Below, piece after piece: positions 20,432 to 28,943 of a DNA stretch of 64,000 bases (positions are counted from its first letter, which is position 1; each line of letters starts with the position of its first letter). Made by a program: the position numbers and the translations under genes. The stretch is taken from the NCBI RefSeq assembly GCF_900116855.1, contig NZ_UETD01000002.1, positions 124,001 to 188,000 of the forward strand, in the 5' to 3' direction. Source of the stretch: Ruminococcus flavefaciens (GTDB lineage: Bacteria; Bacillota; Clostridia; Oscillospirales; Ruminococcaceae). Under the pieces are notes generated by a model. The model did not search any database, had not been told where the DNA came from, and was given only the letters and a program-made list of their open reading frames with translations.

Positions 20432-20740
20432 TCAGAAAAATCTGCGAATGATCTCATCAACAGCTTTGTCTGTATTTGAACCTGCAAGTTTTTTTATCTC
20501 GCTGATCTTGTTTTGACACTCAGCTTCGGCGTTATGTTTGTAACTCTCAAGCTTTGAGCTGTACGTCTGTCTCAGCTTTGACACTTCAGAAGCAGCCTCA
20601 CTGATTTTTTTTTGGATAGCAAGAGAAGAACTTCCCGAAGCAGAACTTATAATATCCTCGCGCCTGCGTCTTGCTTCGGCATTTTTCTTTTCTGAAAGTG
20701 CCTCGGCTTCAAGTATCTTTTTTACGGCTTCTGAAGCCAT
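20432..20740 (-). CDS. ntpF: V-type ATPase subunit G/H (peripheral stalk)
   Basis: A 102-residue, almost wholly coiled-coil protein (ILEAEALSEKKNAEARRRRE and on) that pairs with subunit E in the stator. First gene of the operon, with GGAGG ahead of ATG 20740. It corresponds to NtpF of Enterococcus; the sequence is low-complexity, so its place in the operon is a large part of the evidence. Confidence 0.88.
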   Translation of the reverse strand: MASEAVKKILEAEALSEKKNAEARRRREDIISSASGSSSLAIQKKISEAASEVSKLRQTYSSKLESYKHNAEAECQNKISEIKKLAGSNTDKAVDEIIRRFF

Positions 20741-20784
20741 ATTATTACCTCCTTAAAAATGACCAACAGTCATTCAATACACTA

Positions 20785-20813
20785 AGTATATCACTTTGAA
20801 AACCAATAGTCAA
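20785..20813 (-). promoter_or_regulatory. promoter of the V-ATPase operon
   Basis: TTGACT (20813-20808), 17-bp spacer, TATACT (20790-20785), about 45 bp before the first ATG. Confidence 0.75.
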
Positions 20814-20848
20814 TAGATAATCTGTTAATAAACTCTAACATTAAACAG

Positions 20849-20883
20849 AAAGGGAGCCAACCCTACAGACAGCTCCCTTTTTA
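20849..20883. terminator. terminator hairpin between NUDIX gene and V-ATPase promoter
   Basis: AAAGGGAGC (20849-20857) pairs with GCTCCCTTT (20872-20880). Forward it has the better T run, but the only gene ending nearby is the NUDIX gene on the minus strand, so it probably closes the minD-to-NUDIX transcript. Confidence 0.65.
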
Positions 20884-20970
20884 GATTATTCATCTTATAT
20901 TTAATATTATACCTGATATTGAATAAAAAGTCAATAATAATCGTATAATTTTTTGTTGTTTTCTTTGTTT

Positions 20971-21429
20971 TTATACGCCGAATATCTCAAATGTCTCATC
21001 TTTAAGAGAAATTGAATTATAACTTCCGCGTTCAAGAGTATTATCCTTTTGATCAATGTATGCGTTCAGAATTGCTCGGCTCATATTTGTTATGTCACTG
21101 CGCTTAACAGCTTCTTCAGGCGTCAGCAGCAGGACCTCGCTGTTTTCATAGCCATCAGACCGTGGTTCACCTGAGATATACCTCAATCTGAAAACGATGA
21201 TCCACTGCTCCTTCCTGAACTGTACAGCAAAAACAGACTCTGCTTCTGCGATAACACCGGTTTCTTCAAGCAACTCGCGTCGAACAGACTCAGATGGAAG
21301 CTCACCTTCCTTGACATATCCCCCCGGAATAAGTATTCTTTCCTTTGCAGCGCCATAGGTATGACGAACAAAAAGAATTTTCCCGTCGATATCAAGTATT
21401 CCGCATACTGCGTAGAAACGATTACTCAT
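20971..21429 (-). CDS. NUDIX hydrolase
   Basis: A 152-residue NUDIX-fold pyrophosphohydrolase. The NUDIX box is complete: G37-x5-E43-x7-R51-E52-L-x-E55-E56-T-G in GGYVKEGELPSESVRRELLEETGV, read in two parts. It also has the usual N-terminal strand (RFYAVCGILDIDGKILFVRH). Substrate cannot be predicted. It overlaps the aspS stop by 8 bp, so it is coupled to the tRNA synthetase genes. Confidence 0.88.
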   Translation of the reverse strand: MSNRFYAVCGILDIDGKILFVRHTYGAAKERILIPGGYVKEGELPSESVRRELLEETGVIAEAESVFAVQFRKEQWIIVFRLRYISGEPRSDGYENSEVLLLTPEEAVKRSDITNMSRAILNAYIDQKDNTLERGSYNSISLKDETFEIFGV

Positions 21430-23203
21430 TATCCTCTTTTTTAACTACGCTGATACCAAGGACATCAAGACTCTCGTCGTCAACGGTTGAAGGACACTCT
21501 GACATAAGCTCGCTTGCATTCTGGACCTTGGGGAATGCAGTAACATCACGGAGACTGTCTGCCTTACACATGATCATAGCTATACGATCAAGTCCGATAC
21601 CCATACCACCATGAGGCGGAGCACCGTATCTGTAAGCATCGACAAGGAAGCCGAACTTCGCCTGTATCTCCTCATCGGTCATGCCAAGTGCTTCAAACAT
21701 CTTCTGCTGAAGCTCGAAATCTGTAATACGCATTGAACCGCTGGAGAGTTCTGTACCGTTGAGAACAAGATCCCAAGCCTTTGCACGAACGTTTGCAGGA
21801 TCAGTATCAAGATAACCGAGACACTCCTCCATAGGCATTGTAAAGGGATGATGTGCTGCCACCCATTTATCATTATCGTCATCATACTCAAAGAAAGGCA
21901 TTTCTGTTATCCAGAGGAAATTGTACTGATCCTCGGGAATGATATCAAGCTTCTTTGCACATATAAGTCTTATTGCGCCAAGAGTTGCAAGAACAGTCTT
22001 TGTCCTGTCGGCACATATGAGGACGAGATCTCCCTCATGAGCATCAACTGCTGCACATATCTTTTCAAGTACACCGTCTGCAAGGAACTTCTTGAATGAA
22101 CAGTTAGGCTCATCAGCCCAGCGTATATAAGCAAGACCCTTTGCACCGATACCCTTAGCGTGCTCAACAAGCTTGTCTATCTCCTTGCGGGTATAAGTCG
22201 CTGCACCGTTCTTTACGTTTATCGCACGGACAGAGCCGCCATCTTCGATTGCATTCTTGAATACAACGAAATCAATGTCCTTTACTGTTTCAGTGATATC
22301 CTGTATCTCAAAGCCAAATCGAGTATCAGGCTTGTCGGAACCGTAACGGTTCATTGCATCAGCAAATGTAAGTCGAGGAAGCGGCGTTGGAATGTCAACA
22401 CCAAGAACTTCCTTGAAAAGGCGCTTGATATAGCCTTCAACGCACTCCTGGATATCCTCTGCGTCAACAAAAGACATCTCAAGATCGACCTGAGTAAATT
22501 CAGGCTGGCGATCAGCTCTCAGGTCTTCATCTCTAAAGCAGCGCGCGAGCTGGATATAACGGTCAAATCCGGAGATCATAAGAAGCTGCTTGTAGATCTG
22601 AGGAGACTGAGGCAGAGCGTAGAATTTGCCCTGATGAACTCTCGAAGGGATAAGATAGTCTCTTGCGCCCTCCGGAGTGGACTTCATCATCATAGGAGTC
22701 TCTATTTCAAGGAATCCGTTCTCATAAAAATAATCACGGGTCACCTTGGCGATCTGATGGCGTCTGATGATGTTTTTCTGAAGAGGAGCACGCCTGAGGT
22801 CAAGATAACGGTACTTCAGACGAAGCTCGTCATTAACTTTTGTCTCGTCAGTTATCTCGAAAGGAGTTGTCTGAGCCTTCGCAAGTATCCTGAGGTCATT
22901 TACAAAGATCTCAACATGACCGGTCTTGAGTTTATCATTCTTGCTCTCACGCTCGCGGACTTCTCCCTTTGCCATGAGAACATACTCGCTTCTGCACGAA
23001 GCAGCCTTTTCAAAAAGCTCCTTGTCAGTTTCGTCGTTGAAAAGAAGCTGTACAACGCCTGTTCTGTCGCGAAGAACTATAAAGATAACTCCGCCCTTGT
23101 TTCTGATTCTATCAACAAATCCGCCGACTACTACTTCCTGTCCTATCTCTGTGACCTCACCGCAGTAATGTGTACGCTTCAGACCTTTCATACTGTCTGC
23201 CAT
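21422..23203 (-). CDS. aspS: aspartyl-tRNA synthetase
   Basis: Class IIb synthetase, 594 residues, the bacterial length with an N-terminal OB anticodon-binding domain (TGVVQLLF, VLMAKGEVRERE) and a GAD insertion. Class II motif 2 is in YIQLARCFRDEDLRADRQPEFTQ and motif 3 in PHGGMGIGLDRIAMIM. ATG 23203 is placed by GGGAGG; it starts one base after the hisS stop, so the two synthetases are coupled. Confidence 0.98.
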   Translation of the reverse strand: MADSMKGLKRTHYCGEVTEIGQEVVVGGFVDRIRNKGGVIFIVLRDRTGVVQLLFNDETDKELFEKAASCRSEYVLMAKGEVRERESKNDKLKTGHVEIFVNDLRILAKAQTTPFEITDETKVNDELRLKYRYLDLRRAPLQKNIIRRHQIAKVTRDYFYENGFLEIETPMMMKSTPEGARDYLIPSRVHQGKFYALPQSPQIYKQLLMISGFDRYIQLARCFRDEDLRADRQPEFTQVDLEMSFVDAEDIQECVEGYIKRLFKEVLGVDIPTPLPRLTFADAMNRYGSDKPDTRFGFEIQDITETVKDIDFVVFKNAIEDGGSVRAINVKNGAATYTRKEIDKLVEHAKGIGAKGLAYIRWADEPNCSFKKFLADGVLEKICAAVDAHEGDLVLICADRTKTVLATLGAIRLICAKKLDIIPEDQYNFLWITEMPFFEYDDDNDKWVAAHHPFTMPMEECLGYLDTDPANVRAKAWDLVLNGTELSSGSMRITDFELQQKMFEALGMTDEEIQAKFGFLVDAYRYGAPPHGGMGIGLDRIAMIMCKADSLRDVTAFPKVQNASELMSECPSTVDDESLDVLGISVVKKEDNE

Positions 23204-23204
23204 T

Positions 23205-24539
23205 TTACTTATCCTCCCCTGTGAATGCAAACATAGACTGATTTTCCTCGTCTATAACATCAAGTACTTTGTTGAAATACTCGTTTTCAAAGTTTGCTGT
23301 AAATTTATCGTTGAGGAGCATTTCCTTCTCCTCGCCGCTCTCCATTTCTTTGAGGCGGGCTTTTCCGTCATTGAGCTCATTATCGCCGATGACCATTGTA
23401 TAAACTGCGCCTATCTTGTTGGCGTACTTCATCTGAGCCTTGATACCTCTGCCCATAAGGTCGTATTCGGCGAAATATCCGTATTCGCGGAGTGAACGTG
23501 TAAGCTCCATCGCCTTTTCAAGAGCTGCGTCGCCCATTGTTGCGAAGTAAATATCGCACTTCTTAGGAGCAAGGTAATCACATCCCTGCTTTTCCATAAC
23601 AATGAGAAGTCGCTCTATACCCATACCGAAGCCGAGAGCAGGAGTAGGCTGTCCGCCGAGCTGCTCAATGAGTCCGTCGTAGCGTCCGCCGCCGCAGACT
23701 GTGCCCTGTGCACCTATCTCGGTCGTAATGAACTCGAAAACAGTCTTGGTGTAGTAATCAAGTCCACGTACGATCTTCGGGTCAACAACATAGGATATCT
23801 CTGCGTTATCGAGGTATTTTTTCAGTTTTGTAAAGTGGTCGCTGCACTCCTCACAAAGATAATCGAGAATAACCGGAGCGTCTTTGGCTATTTCGCGGTC
23901 CTCAGGGCTCTTGCAGTCGAGAAGTCTCATCGGGTTCTTGACAAGACGCTCCTTGCAGGTGTCACAGAGCTCGTCCTTATGGGGTTCAAAATAAGCTCTC
24001 AGTGCCTCATGGTACTTGGCGCGGCAAGCCGGACAGCCGATAGAGTTGATGTGAAGCTCTATCTTCTTGAGTCCCAGCCTGTCGAGAATATTCTTGGCAA
24101 GACTTATTACCTCAGCGTCGGCAGCCGGCGAAGAGCTTCCGGCCATTTCAAGTCCGAACTGGTGAAATTCACGGAGTCTGCCTGCCTGTGGTCTTTCATG
24201 ACGGAAGCATGAGATGATGTAAAATATCCTCTGGGGCATAGCTTCATTGAGAAGTCCGTTCTGGAGCATTGCACGGATAGCACATGCTGTTCCCTCGGGA
24301 CGAAGCGTGAATTCAGTCTCCTTCGCCTTTACCGTGTACATCTCCTTCTGTACAACGTCGGTCGTTTCGCCGACAGAACGAAGGAATAAGTCTGTATTCT
24401 CAAAGGTCGGGAAGCGAAGTTCACCGAAGCCGAAGCTCTCAGCAGTTTCGCGTGCTATCTTCTCGATGGTATACCACTTGTGGATATCCTTAGGAAGAAC
24501 GTCTTCGGTTCCATTTGGACGTTTGATATTAATAGCCAT
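23205..24539 (-). CDS. hisS: histidyl-tRNA synthetase
   Basis: Class IIa synthetase, 444 residues. Motif 2 is FRHERPQAGRLREFHQFG, the histidine motifs are VRGLDYYTKTVFEF and GGGRYDGLIEQLGG, and the C-terminal anticodon-binding domain runs from about 340. ATG 24539 starts MAINIKRPNGTEDVLP, the expected N-terminus; longer readings upstream run through the hairpin at 24576-24601 and are rejected. The hisS-aspS pairing is common in Firmicutes. Confidence 0.98.
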   Translation of the reverse strand: MAINIKRPNGTEDVLPKDIHKWYTIEKIARETAESFGFGELRFPTFENTDLFLRSVGETTDVVQKEMYTVKAKETEFTLRPEGTACAIRAMLQNGLLNEAMPQRIFYIISCFRHERPQAGRLREFHQFGLEMAGSSSPAADAEVISLAKNILDRLGLKKIELHINSIGCPACRAKYHEALRAYFEPHKDELCDTCKERLVKNPMRLLDCKSPEDREIAKDAPVILDYLCEECSDHFTKLKKYLDNAEISYVVDPKIVRGLDYYTKTVFEFITTEIGAQGTVCGGGRYDGLIEQLGGQPTPALGFGMGIERLLIVMEKQGCDYLAPKKCDIYFATMGDAALEKAMELTRSLREYGYFAEYDLMGRGIKAQMKYANKIGAVYTMVIGDNELNDGKARLKEMESGEEKEMLLNDKFTANFENEYFNKVLDVIDEENQSMFAFTGEDK

Positions 24540-24575
24540 ATATTTCAAGCCTTTCCTTGTATGTTTTAACATGAA

Positions 24576-24601
24576 AATTGTCCCTTGATGAAGGGACAAT
24601 T
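24576..24601 (-). terminator. hairpin between mgsA-like gene and hisS
   Basis: Perfect 11-bp stem (24601-24591 with 24586-24576) with loop CATC and a short T-rich tail on the minus strand. It lies 37 bases before the hisS ATG with no separate promoter visible, so it may be a partial terminator or attenuator. Confidence 0.6.
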
Positions 24602-24606
24602 AAATA

Positions 24607-25008
24607 TCAGATGCTCGGATTACCTACCTCACGCCAATCAAGGTCTCCTCTTTCAAGGGCGAGTATCAGCGCTTCAGCGGTAGCGATATTTGTTGCAACA
24701 GGAACGTTGTGAACGTCGCAGAGTCTAAGGAGATTCATACCGTGTACATCTGCTGCCTTAGGATTGATCGGATCCCTGAAGAAAAGGAGAACATCGACTT
24801 CATTACATGAAAGAAGTGCGAGAATCTGTTCTGCTCCGCCCTGTCCGCTGAGATACCTCTTTATCGGAAGTCCTGTAGCTTCGCTTACCTGCTTACCTGT
24901 GGTGTTGGTAGCAATGAGTGTATGCTTAGATAAAATTCCGCAGTAAGCGCTGCAGAACTGGACCATAAGCTCTTTTTTAGCGTCGTGCGCAATAATTGCG
25001 ATCTTCAT
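24607..25008 (-). CDS. methylglyoxal synthase-like protein lacking the catalytic residues
   Basis: 133 residues with the MGS-like fold: IAIIAHDAKKELM at the start, ATNTTGKQVSEATGLPIKRYLSG (phosphate-binding block, in two parts), VDVLLFFRDPINP, and NVPVATNIATAEALI. H8, D9 and D79 match His19, Asp20 and Asp91 of E. coli MgsA. However, the GGDQQ segment is GGAEQ and one residue shorter, so the catalytic Asp71 becomes Ala59. His98 and Asp101 appear as Ala86 and His89. True methylglyoxal synthesis is therefore doubtful; a ligand-binding or different lyase role is possible. AAAGGA precedes ATG 25008. Confidence 0.75.
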   Translation of the reverse strand: MKIAIIAHDAKKELMVQFCSAYCGILSKHTLIATNTTGKQVSEATGLPIKRYLSGQGGAEQILALLSCNEVDVLLFFRDPINPKAADVHGMNLLRLCDVHNVPVATNIATAEALILALERGDLDWREVGNPSI

Positions 25009-25045
25009 ATATATGTCCTTTCCCCGCAAAGCGGAATATTTTCAT

Positions 25046-25783
25046 TTATACAGTCTTAACTGTAAGCGGAACGAATTCTCCGCCAAGTCGTTTAGAGATA
25101 GCGTCAAATGCTCTGAGTGCTTCGCTGTCAGTAGGGATAGGATTACCCTTTCCGGTAGCAACAGTCATCTTGAAATCATCAGGGATAACACCGATAAGCT
25201 GAACGCCGACCTTATCGATTATTTCGTCAAGGTTGGAAATGAGCTCGCTTCCGATTATCTTTTTGCTTATTTTATTGATGATCAGGCGCTGGCTCTTGTT
25301 TCCTCTGTTATAAAACTCATCCGACATGAGACTTGCATCTCTGATGCAGACGGGATCGGGTGTAGAGATAACGAGAATAAGATTCGCCTGCTCAACAATG
25401 TCGAAAACATGGGAATTAATTCCTGCGCCTGTATCAATAATGATATATTCAAAGTATTTCTTTACTGAACGGCAGATCTCAACTATCTGTTCAGCATTAA
25501 CTGCGGTCAGAGTCTTGGGAGCACAAAGGATATTCAGATTTGAAGCCATAGGGATCTGGGCAACTGCTTCAAGAGCGGTCTTTTTTCCGCTGAGAACGTC
25601 TCCGAGGTCATACTTGATATTATCCTCAACTCCGAAAATGATATCGAGACATCTGAGACCGAAGTCCAGTTCAATAATGAGAGTCCTGTGACCCTGTTTT
25701 GCGAGAGTATAACCAAGACCTGCACATACGGTAGATTTTCCAGTACCGCCTTTTCCTGAGGTAATAGCAATAATTTTAGACAT
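25046..25783 (-). CDS. MinD/ParA-type ATPase
   Basis: 245 residues with the deviant Walker A SGKGGTGKST (9-18), the switch block LIIELDFGLRCLDIIFG and the VNLV-type strand replaced by YIIIDTGAGINSHVF. It is closest to MinD, the division-site ATPase, and a minD-mgsA neighbourhood is common in Clostridia. No minC or minE lies in the window. The C-terminus (GGEFVPLTVKTV) does not look like the amphipathic membrane-targeting helix of MinD, so it may have diverged. ATG 25783 follows AAAGGAAACGAA. Confidence 0.85.
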   Translation of the reverse strand: MSKIIAITSGKGGTGKSTVCAGLGYTLAKQGHRTLIIELDFGLRCLDIIFGVEDNIKYDLGDVLSGKKTALEAVAQIPMASNLNILCAPKTLTAVNAEQIVEICRSVKKYFEYIIIDTGAGINSHVFDIVEQANLILVISTPDPVCIRDASLMSDEFYNRGNKSQRLIINKISKKIIGSELISNLDEIIDKVGVQLIGVIPDDFKMTVATGKGNPIPTDSEALRAFDAISKRLGGEFVPLTVKTV

Positions 25784-25878
25784 TTCGTTTCCTTTCCGAT
25801 ATCCGCAAGCCAAAGCAGTTTTGCTGCATAAACGGCACCGGACTCTGATAATTATTAATAATAATAATCCTACTGTAC

Positions 25879-25907
25879 ATTATAACACATAATTACCTAA
25901 ATGTCAA
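25879..25907 (-). promoter_or_regulatory. consensus sigma-A promoter of the minD-like operon
   Basis: TTGACA (25907-25902), 17-bp spacer, TATAAT (25884-25879), with a TG one base upstream of the -10 box: a full consensus plus extended -10. The leader to the ATG is about 90 nt. Confidence 0.88.
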
Positions 25908-25976
25908 AGAACTTTTTGAAACAAAAGATAAAATTGTGCAAATATGCTCTTTTTGGAGCTTACAATTGTGGAATAC

Positions 25977-26483
25977 TCACAAAGAATTCTGCAACTCAGC
26001 CATAATTTTATTTACGGTCTTTTCAATGTTACAGCCGTTTTCGTCAATGACGATATCGGCATACTTTTCATATAGCGGAACTCTTTCTTTGTACAATGCA
26101 TTCAGAGACTGTCCTTTGCGGATGACAACTCCCCTGTTTTTAATGTTTCCGAGACGATATCTCAGCTTGTTATAGTCAAGTTTAAGATAAACTACAACAC
26201 TTTCATCGGAAAGATTAGCCATAGCCTCTTTGCCGTAAACAACGCTTCCGCCCGTGGCAATAACTGAATTATCGGCAGAAAACGAGCTCAGTATCCTGTT
26301 TTCGGTCTCTATAAAGCCATCGATCCCTTTTTCGGCAATGATGTCCTTCAGAAGCTTTTTCTCTTTTTTCTGTATGACAAGATCGGTATCAACAAAGCTG
26401 TATCCCAACAGCTTGGCAAGGATCACCCCTACTGTGCTTTTTCCGACTCCCGGCATACCGATAAGTATAATATTTTTATGCAC
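25977..26483 (-). CDS. aroK: shikimate kinase
   Basis: ATP-dependent phosphorylation of shikimate in aromatic amino acid synthesis; 168 residues. P-loop GMPGVGKST (9-17), the shikimate-binding D32-T-D34, and VIATGGSVVYG are intact; the lid Arg is in NRGVVIRKGQ. The start is GTG 26483 with GGAG eight bases upstream. It is a single gene with its own promoter, away from other aro genes. Confidence 0.93.
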   Translation of the reverse strand: MHKNIILIGMPGVGKSTVGVILAKLLGYSFVDTDLVIQKKEKKLLKDIIAEKGIDGFIETENRILSSFSADNSVIATGGSVVYGKEAMANLSDESVVVYLKLDYNKLRYRLGNIKNRGVVIRKGQSLNALYKERVPLYEKYADIVIDENGCNIEKTVNKIMAELQNSL

Positions 26484-26516
26484 TTTATACTCTCCAGATA
26501 TGATTGATACATTATT

Positions 26517-26545
26517 ATTTTAACTCACATTGTGCAAAATGTCAA
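26517..26545 (-). promoter_or_regulatory. aroK promoter
   Basis: TTGACA (26545-26540), 17-bp spacer, TAAAAT (26522-26517). Confidence 0.82.
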
Positions 26546-26594
26546 TAGATAATCAAGCCATATATTGCGATATTATTTTTTTATATACTATTTA

Positions 26595-26623
26595 TTGACA
26601 AAAAAGCGGTTATATGATAACAT
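26595..26623 (+). promoter_or_regulatory. promoter of the TIGR01212 radical SAM gene
   Basis: TTGACA (26595-26600), 17-bp spacer, TAACAT (26618-26623); the ATG is only 22 bp downstream, so the leader is very short. Confidence 0.7.
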
Positions 26624-26644
26624 ATTTTCACAAGGAGTGGTCAT

Positions 26645-27583
26645 ATGAGCAGAAGTCCTTTCGTTTTTTCTTGTGATAACAAGCGCTATCACACTCTGAA
26701 TTACTACAGCAGAACAAGATTTGGACACAAAATATATAAGGCTGTTATCGACTGTGGTCTGACCTGTCCGAATATTGACGGCAGCAAAGGGACCGGCGGC
26801 TGTATATTCTGCGATGGGGGCAGTGGTTATTTTACCCATCCGTATGCGGACATATCGGGTCAGCTCATACTTGAAAGAGAAAGAATATGTAAAAAGTACG
26901 GAGATAGTGCTAAATTTGTCGCGTATTTTCAGGCAAATACAAATACATACGCTCCCATTGATACGCTGAGGCAGTACTACAAAGCCGCTCTTACATTTCC
27001 AAATGTGTGCGGTATCTCCATAGGCACGCGCGGAGACTGCCTTTCAGATGAAACCATCGATCTTCTGAGCGAGATCAACTCCGAAACAGCCTTGACTGTT
27101 GAGCTTGGTATGCAGACTTGTCACGATCCAACAATCAAGCTCATAAACAGATGCTGTACCCATGATGAGTTTCTGGAAGGCTTCTATAAGCTGAAAAGCG
27201 CAGGTATACGGACTTGTCTTCACATTATAAACGGTCTCCCTTATGAAACTGAAGAAATGATGATACAAACCGCCTATGAGCTTGCAAGACTTGTTCCTGA
27301 AGCCGTAAAAATACAGATGCTCCATGTCATAAAAGGCACAGAGCTGGAAAAATGGTATTCTGAAGGAAGATTTCGACTTCTTGATCGTGACAAATACATC
27401 GATATCGTTGTAAATCAGCTTGAACTGCTTCCGCCGCAGACTGTCATAGAACGTATCACAGGTGACGGTGATAAACAAAAGCTGATCGCTCCCGACTGGA
27501 CAAGGGACAAAATAGCCGTTCTCGGAGGAATCGACAAACGACTTGCCGAGCTTGATACATGGCAGGGAAAGCTATATAAATAG
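26645..27583 (+). CDS. radical SAM protein, TIGR01212 (YhcC-like)
   Basis: 312 residues with the TIGR01212 signature: RYHTLNYYSRTRFGHKIYKA, then CGLTCPNIDG and GGCIFCDGGSG, which supply the cluster cysteines with wide spacing. SIGTRGDCLSDE and LHIINGLPYETEEMM are typical of the family. The C-terminus carries PQTVIERITGDGDKQKLIAPDW. The role is not established; relatives are thought to act on nucleic acids or tRNA. Single gene with AAGGAG and its own terminator. Confidence 0.9.
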   Translation: MSRSPFVFSCDNKRYHTLNYYSRTRFGHKIYKAVIDCGLTCPNIDGSKGTGGCIFCDGGSGYFTHPYADISGQLILERERICKKYGDSAKFVAYFQANTNTYAPIDTLRQYYKAALTFPNVCGISIGTRGDCLSDETIDLLSEINSETALTVELGMQTCHDPTIKLINRCCTHDEFLEGFYKLKSAGIRTCLHIINGLPYETEEMMIQTAYELARLVPEAVKIQMLHVIKGTELEKWYSEGRFRLLDRDKYIDIVVNQLELLPPQTVIERITGDGDKQKLIAPDWTRDKIAVLGGIDKRLAELDTWQGKLYK

Positions 27584-27590
27584 AATATAA

Positions 27591-27622
27591 CGGGCAGAGG
27601 TTATCCTCTGCCCGTCGTTTTT
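27591..27622. terminator. bidirectional terminator
   Basis: CGGGCAGAGG (27591-27600) pairs with CCTCTGCCCG (27605-27614) around TTAT, with a T run forward. It separates the converging radical SAM gene and lysA. Confidence 0.9.
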
Positions 27623-28919
27623 ATATATCGTTTCTGATTATGTCATCAAGAGTTTCTCTCTTGACTGCAATACGCGATTTACCCTCGTTTACAAAAACTA
27701 CAGCAGGCTTCTGGAGTCTGTTATAATTTGAAGACATAGAGTAATTATAAGCGCCTGTAGCGCAAACCGCGATTATATCGCCGGACTCAGCGTACTGAAG
27801 CGGCATATTCTCGCCGATAAGATCACCGCTCTCACAGCACTTTCCTGCGATAGTTACCTTTTCGGTCTTTTCCTGATCGGCCTTGTTTGCAACAATAGCT
27901 GTATACCCCGAGCCGTAAAGAATGTATCTGGGACTGTCAGCCATACCTCCGTCTACGGATATATAAGTCCTGATATTGGGGATCTCCTTGCGAGCACCAA
28001 CAGTATAGAGTGTTATTCCCGCAGGTGCAGCAATAGAACGTCCCGGTTCAATGAACATCTTGGGGAGCTTTACTCCAAGAGTTTCACACTCGGTTTTTAC
28101 AGTCTGAGATACTCGCTCAAGGTACGTTTCAAAAGGTGAAGGGTCATCTTTGTCAGTATACTTGATTCCGAATCCTCCGCCAAGATTGAGCCCTTCGATC
28201 TCGTATCCGAGCTCATTCTTTATCTTTGCGATAAAACCGAGCATAACCTTTGCAGCCTCTTCAAAAGGTGCAATATCAAATATCTGTGAGCCGATATGGC
28301 AGTGCAGACCGTAAAGGCTTACATTCTTACAACTTACAGCTTCTTTAACAGCTTCAAAAGCCTCTCCCGTTTCAAGTGCAAATCCGAATTTACTGTCGAT
28401 CTGTCCTGTTTTAACAAAATCATGGGTATGAGCATCGATTCCGGGCTTGATCCTGAACATTATATTCTGGCAAACGCCCAGTGACTCGGCGATCTTTTCG
28501 AGCCTGTGAAGCTCGCTTATATTATCAACGATTATATGACCGACCTTGTTTTCTACTGCAAAGCGAAGCTCCTCATCAGTCTTATTATTGCCATGGAAGC
28601 CGACTTTATCCATAGGAAATCCAGCCTTGAGAGCTGTGTAAAGCTCTCCGATGGAAACTGCATCAAGACCATCACCCTCGTCAGCAACTATCCTGCACAT
28701 TTCCATGCAGGAAAAAGCCTTGCTTGCGTAGTGAACTTCGCCCTGACCGTTATAATACTTGTTCATGCTGTCATGAAAACGGCGAAGACTTTTTCTTATC
28801 ATCTGCTCGTCCATGACATAGAGCGGTGTGCCGTATTCTTTTACAAGCTCCACCGTGTCAGCTCCGCCGAAGGTAAGATGCCCCTCGGAATTGACATTGA
28901 GATTTTCGGATACAAACAT
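27621..28919 (-). CDS. lysA: diaminopimelate decarboxylase
   Basis: PLP enzyme for the last step of lysine synthesis, 432 residues. The PLP-lysine is in VHYASKAFSCMEM, HCHIGSQIFD and LNLGGGFGIKY form the alanine-racemase-like barrel, and EPGRSIAAPAG plus CCESGD (active-site Cys) lie in the second domain. I chose ATG 28919, about nine bases after AAAGGA; ATG 28928 is an alternative. Third gene after lon and engB with a 24-bp gap; no lysine riboswitch is present there. Confidence 0.96.
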   Translation of the reverse strand: MFVSENLNVNSEGHLTFGGADTVELVKEYGTPLYVMDEQMIRKSLRRFHDSMNKYYNGQGEVHYASKAFSCMEMCRIVADEGDGLDAVSIGELYTALKAGFPMDKVGFHGNNKTDEELRFAVENKVGHIIVDNISELHRLEKIAESLGVCQNIMFRIKPGIDAHTHDFVKTGQIDSKFGFALETGEAFEAVKEAVSCKNVSLYGLHCHIGSQIFDIAPFEEAAKVMLGFIAKIKNELGYEIEGLNLGGGFGIKYTDKDDPSPFETYLERVSQTVKTECETLGVKLPKMFIEPGRSIAAPAGITLYTVGARKEIPNIRTYISVDGGMADSPRYILYGSGYTAIVANKADQEKTEKVTIAGKCCESGDLIGENMPLQYAESGDIIAVCATGAYNYSMSSNYNRLQKPAVVFVNEGKSRIAVKRETLDDIIRNDI

Positions 28920-28943
28920 TTTTAACATCCTTTCGGGTATAAT

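Noticed and set aside
22160..23224. 354-codon open frame on the plus strand opposite aspS
   Set aside because: It is antisense to a clearly conserved synthetase; its translation is rich in Cys, Ser and Leu with no domain and no ribosome site.
24540..24606. T-box leader before hisS
   Set aside because: The gap is 67 bases with a single simple hairpin; no specifier loop or T-box sequence is seen.
28920..28943. Lysine riboswitch before lysA
   Set aside because: Only 24 bases separate engB and lysA; there is no room for the aptamer.
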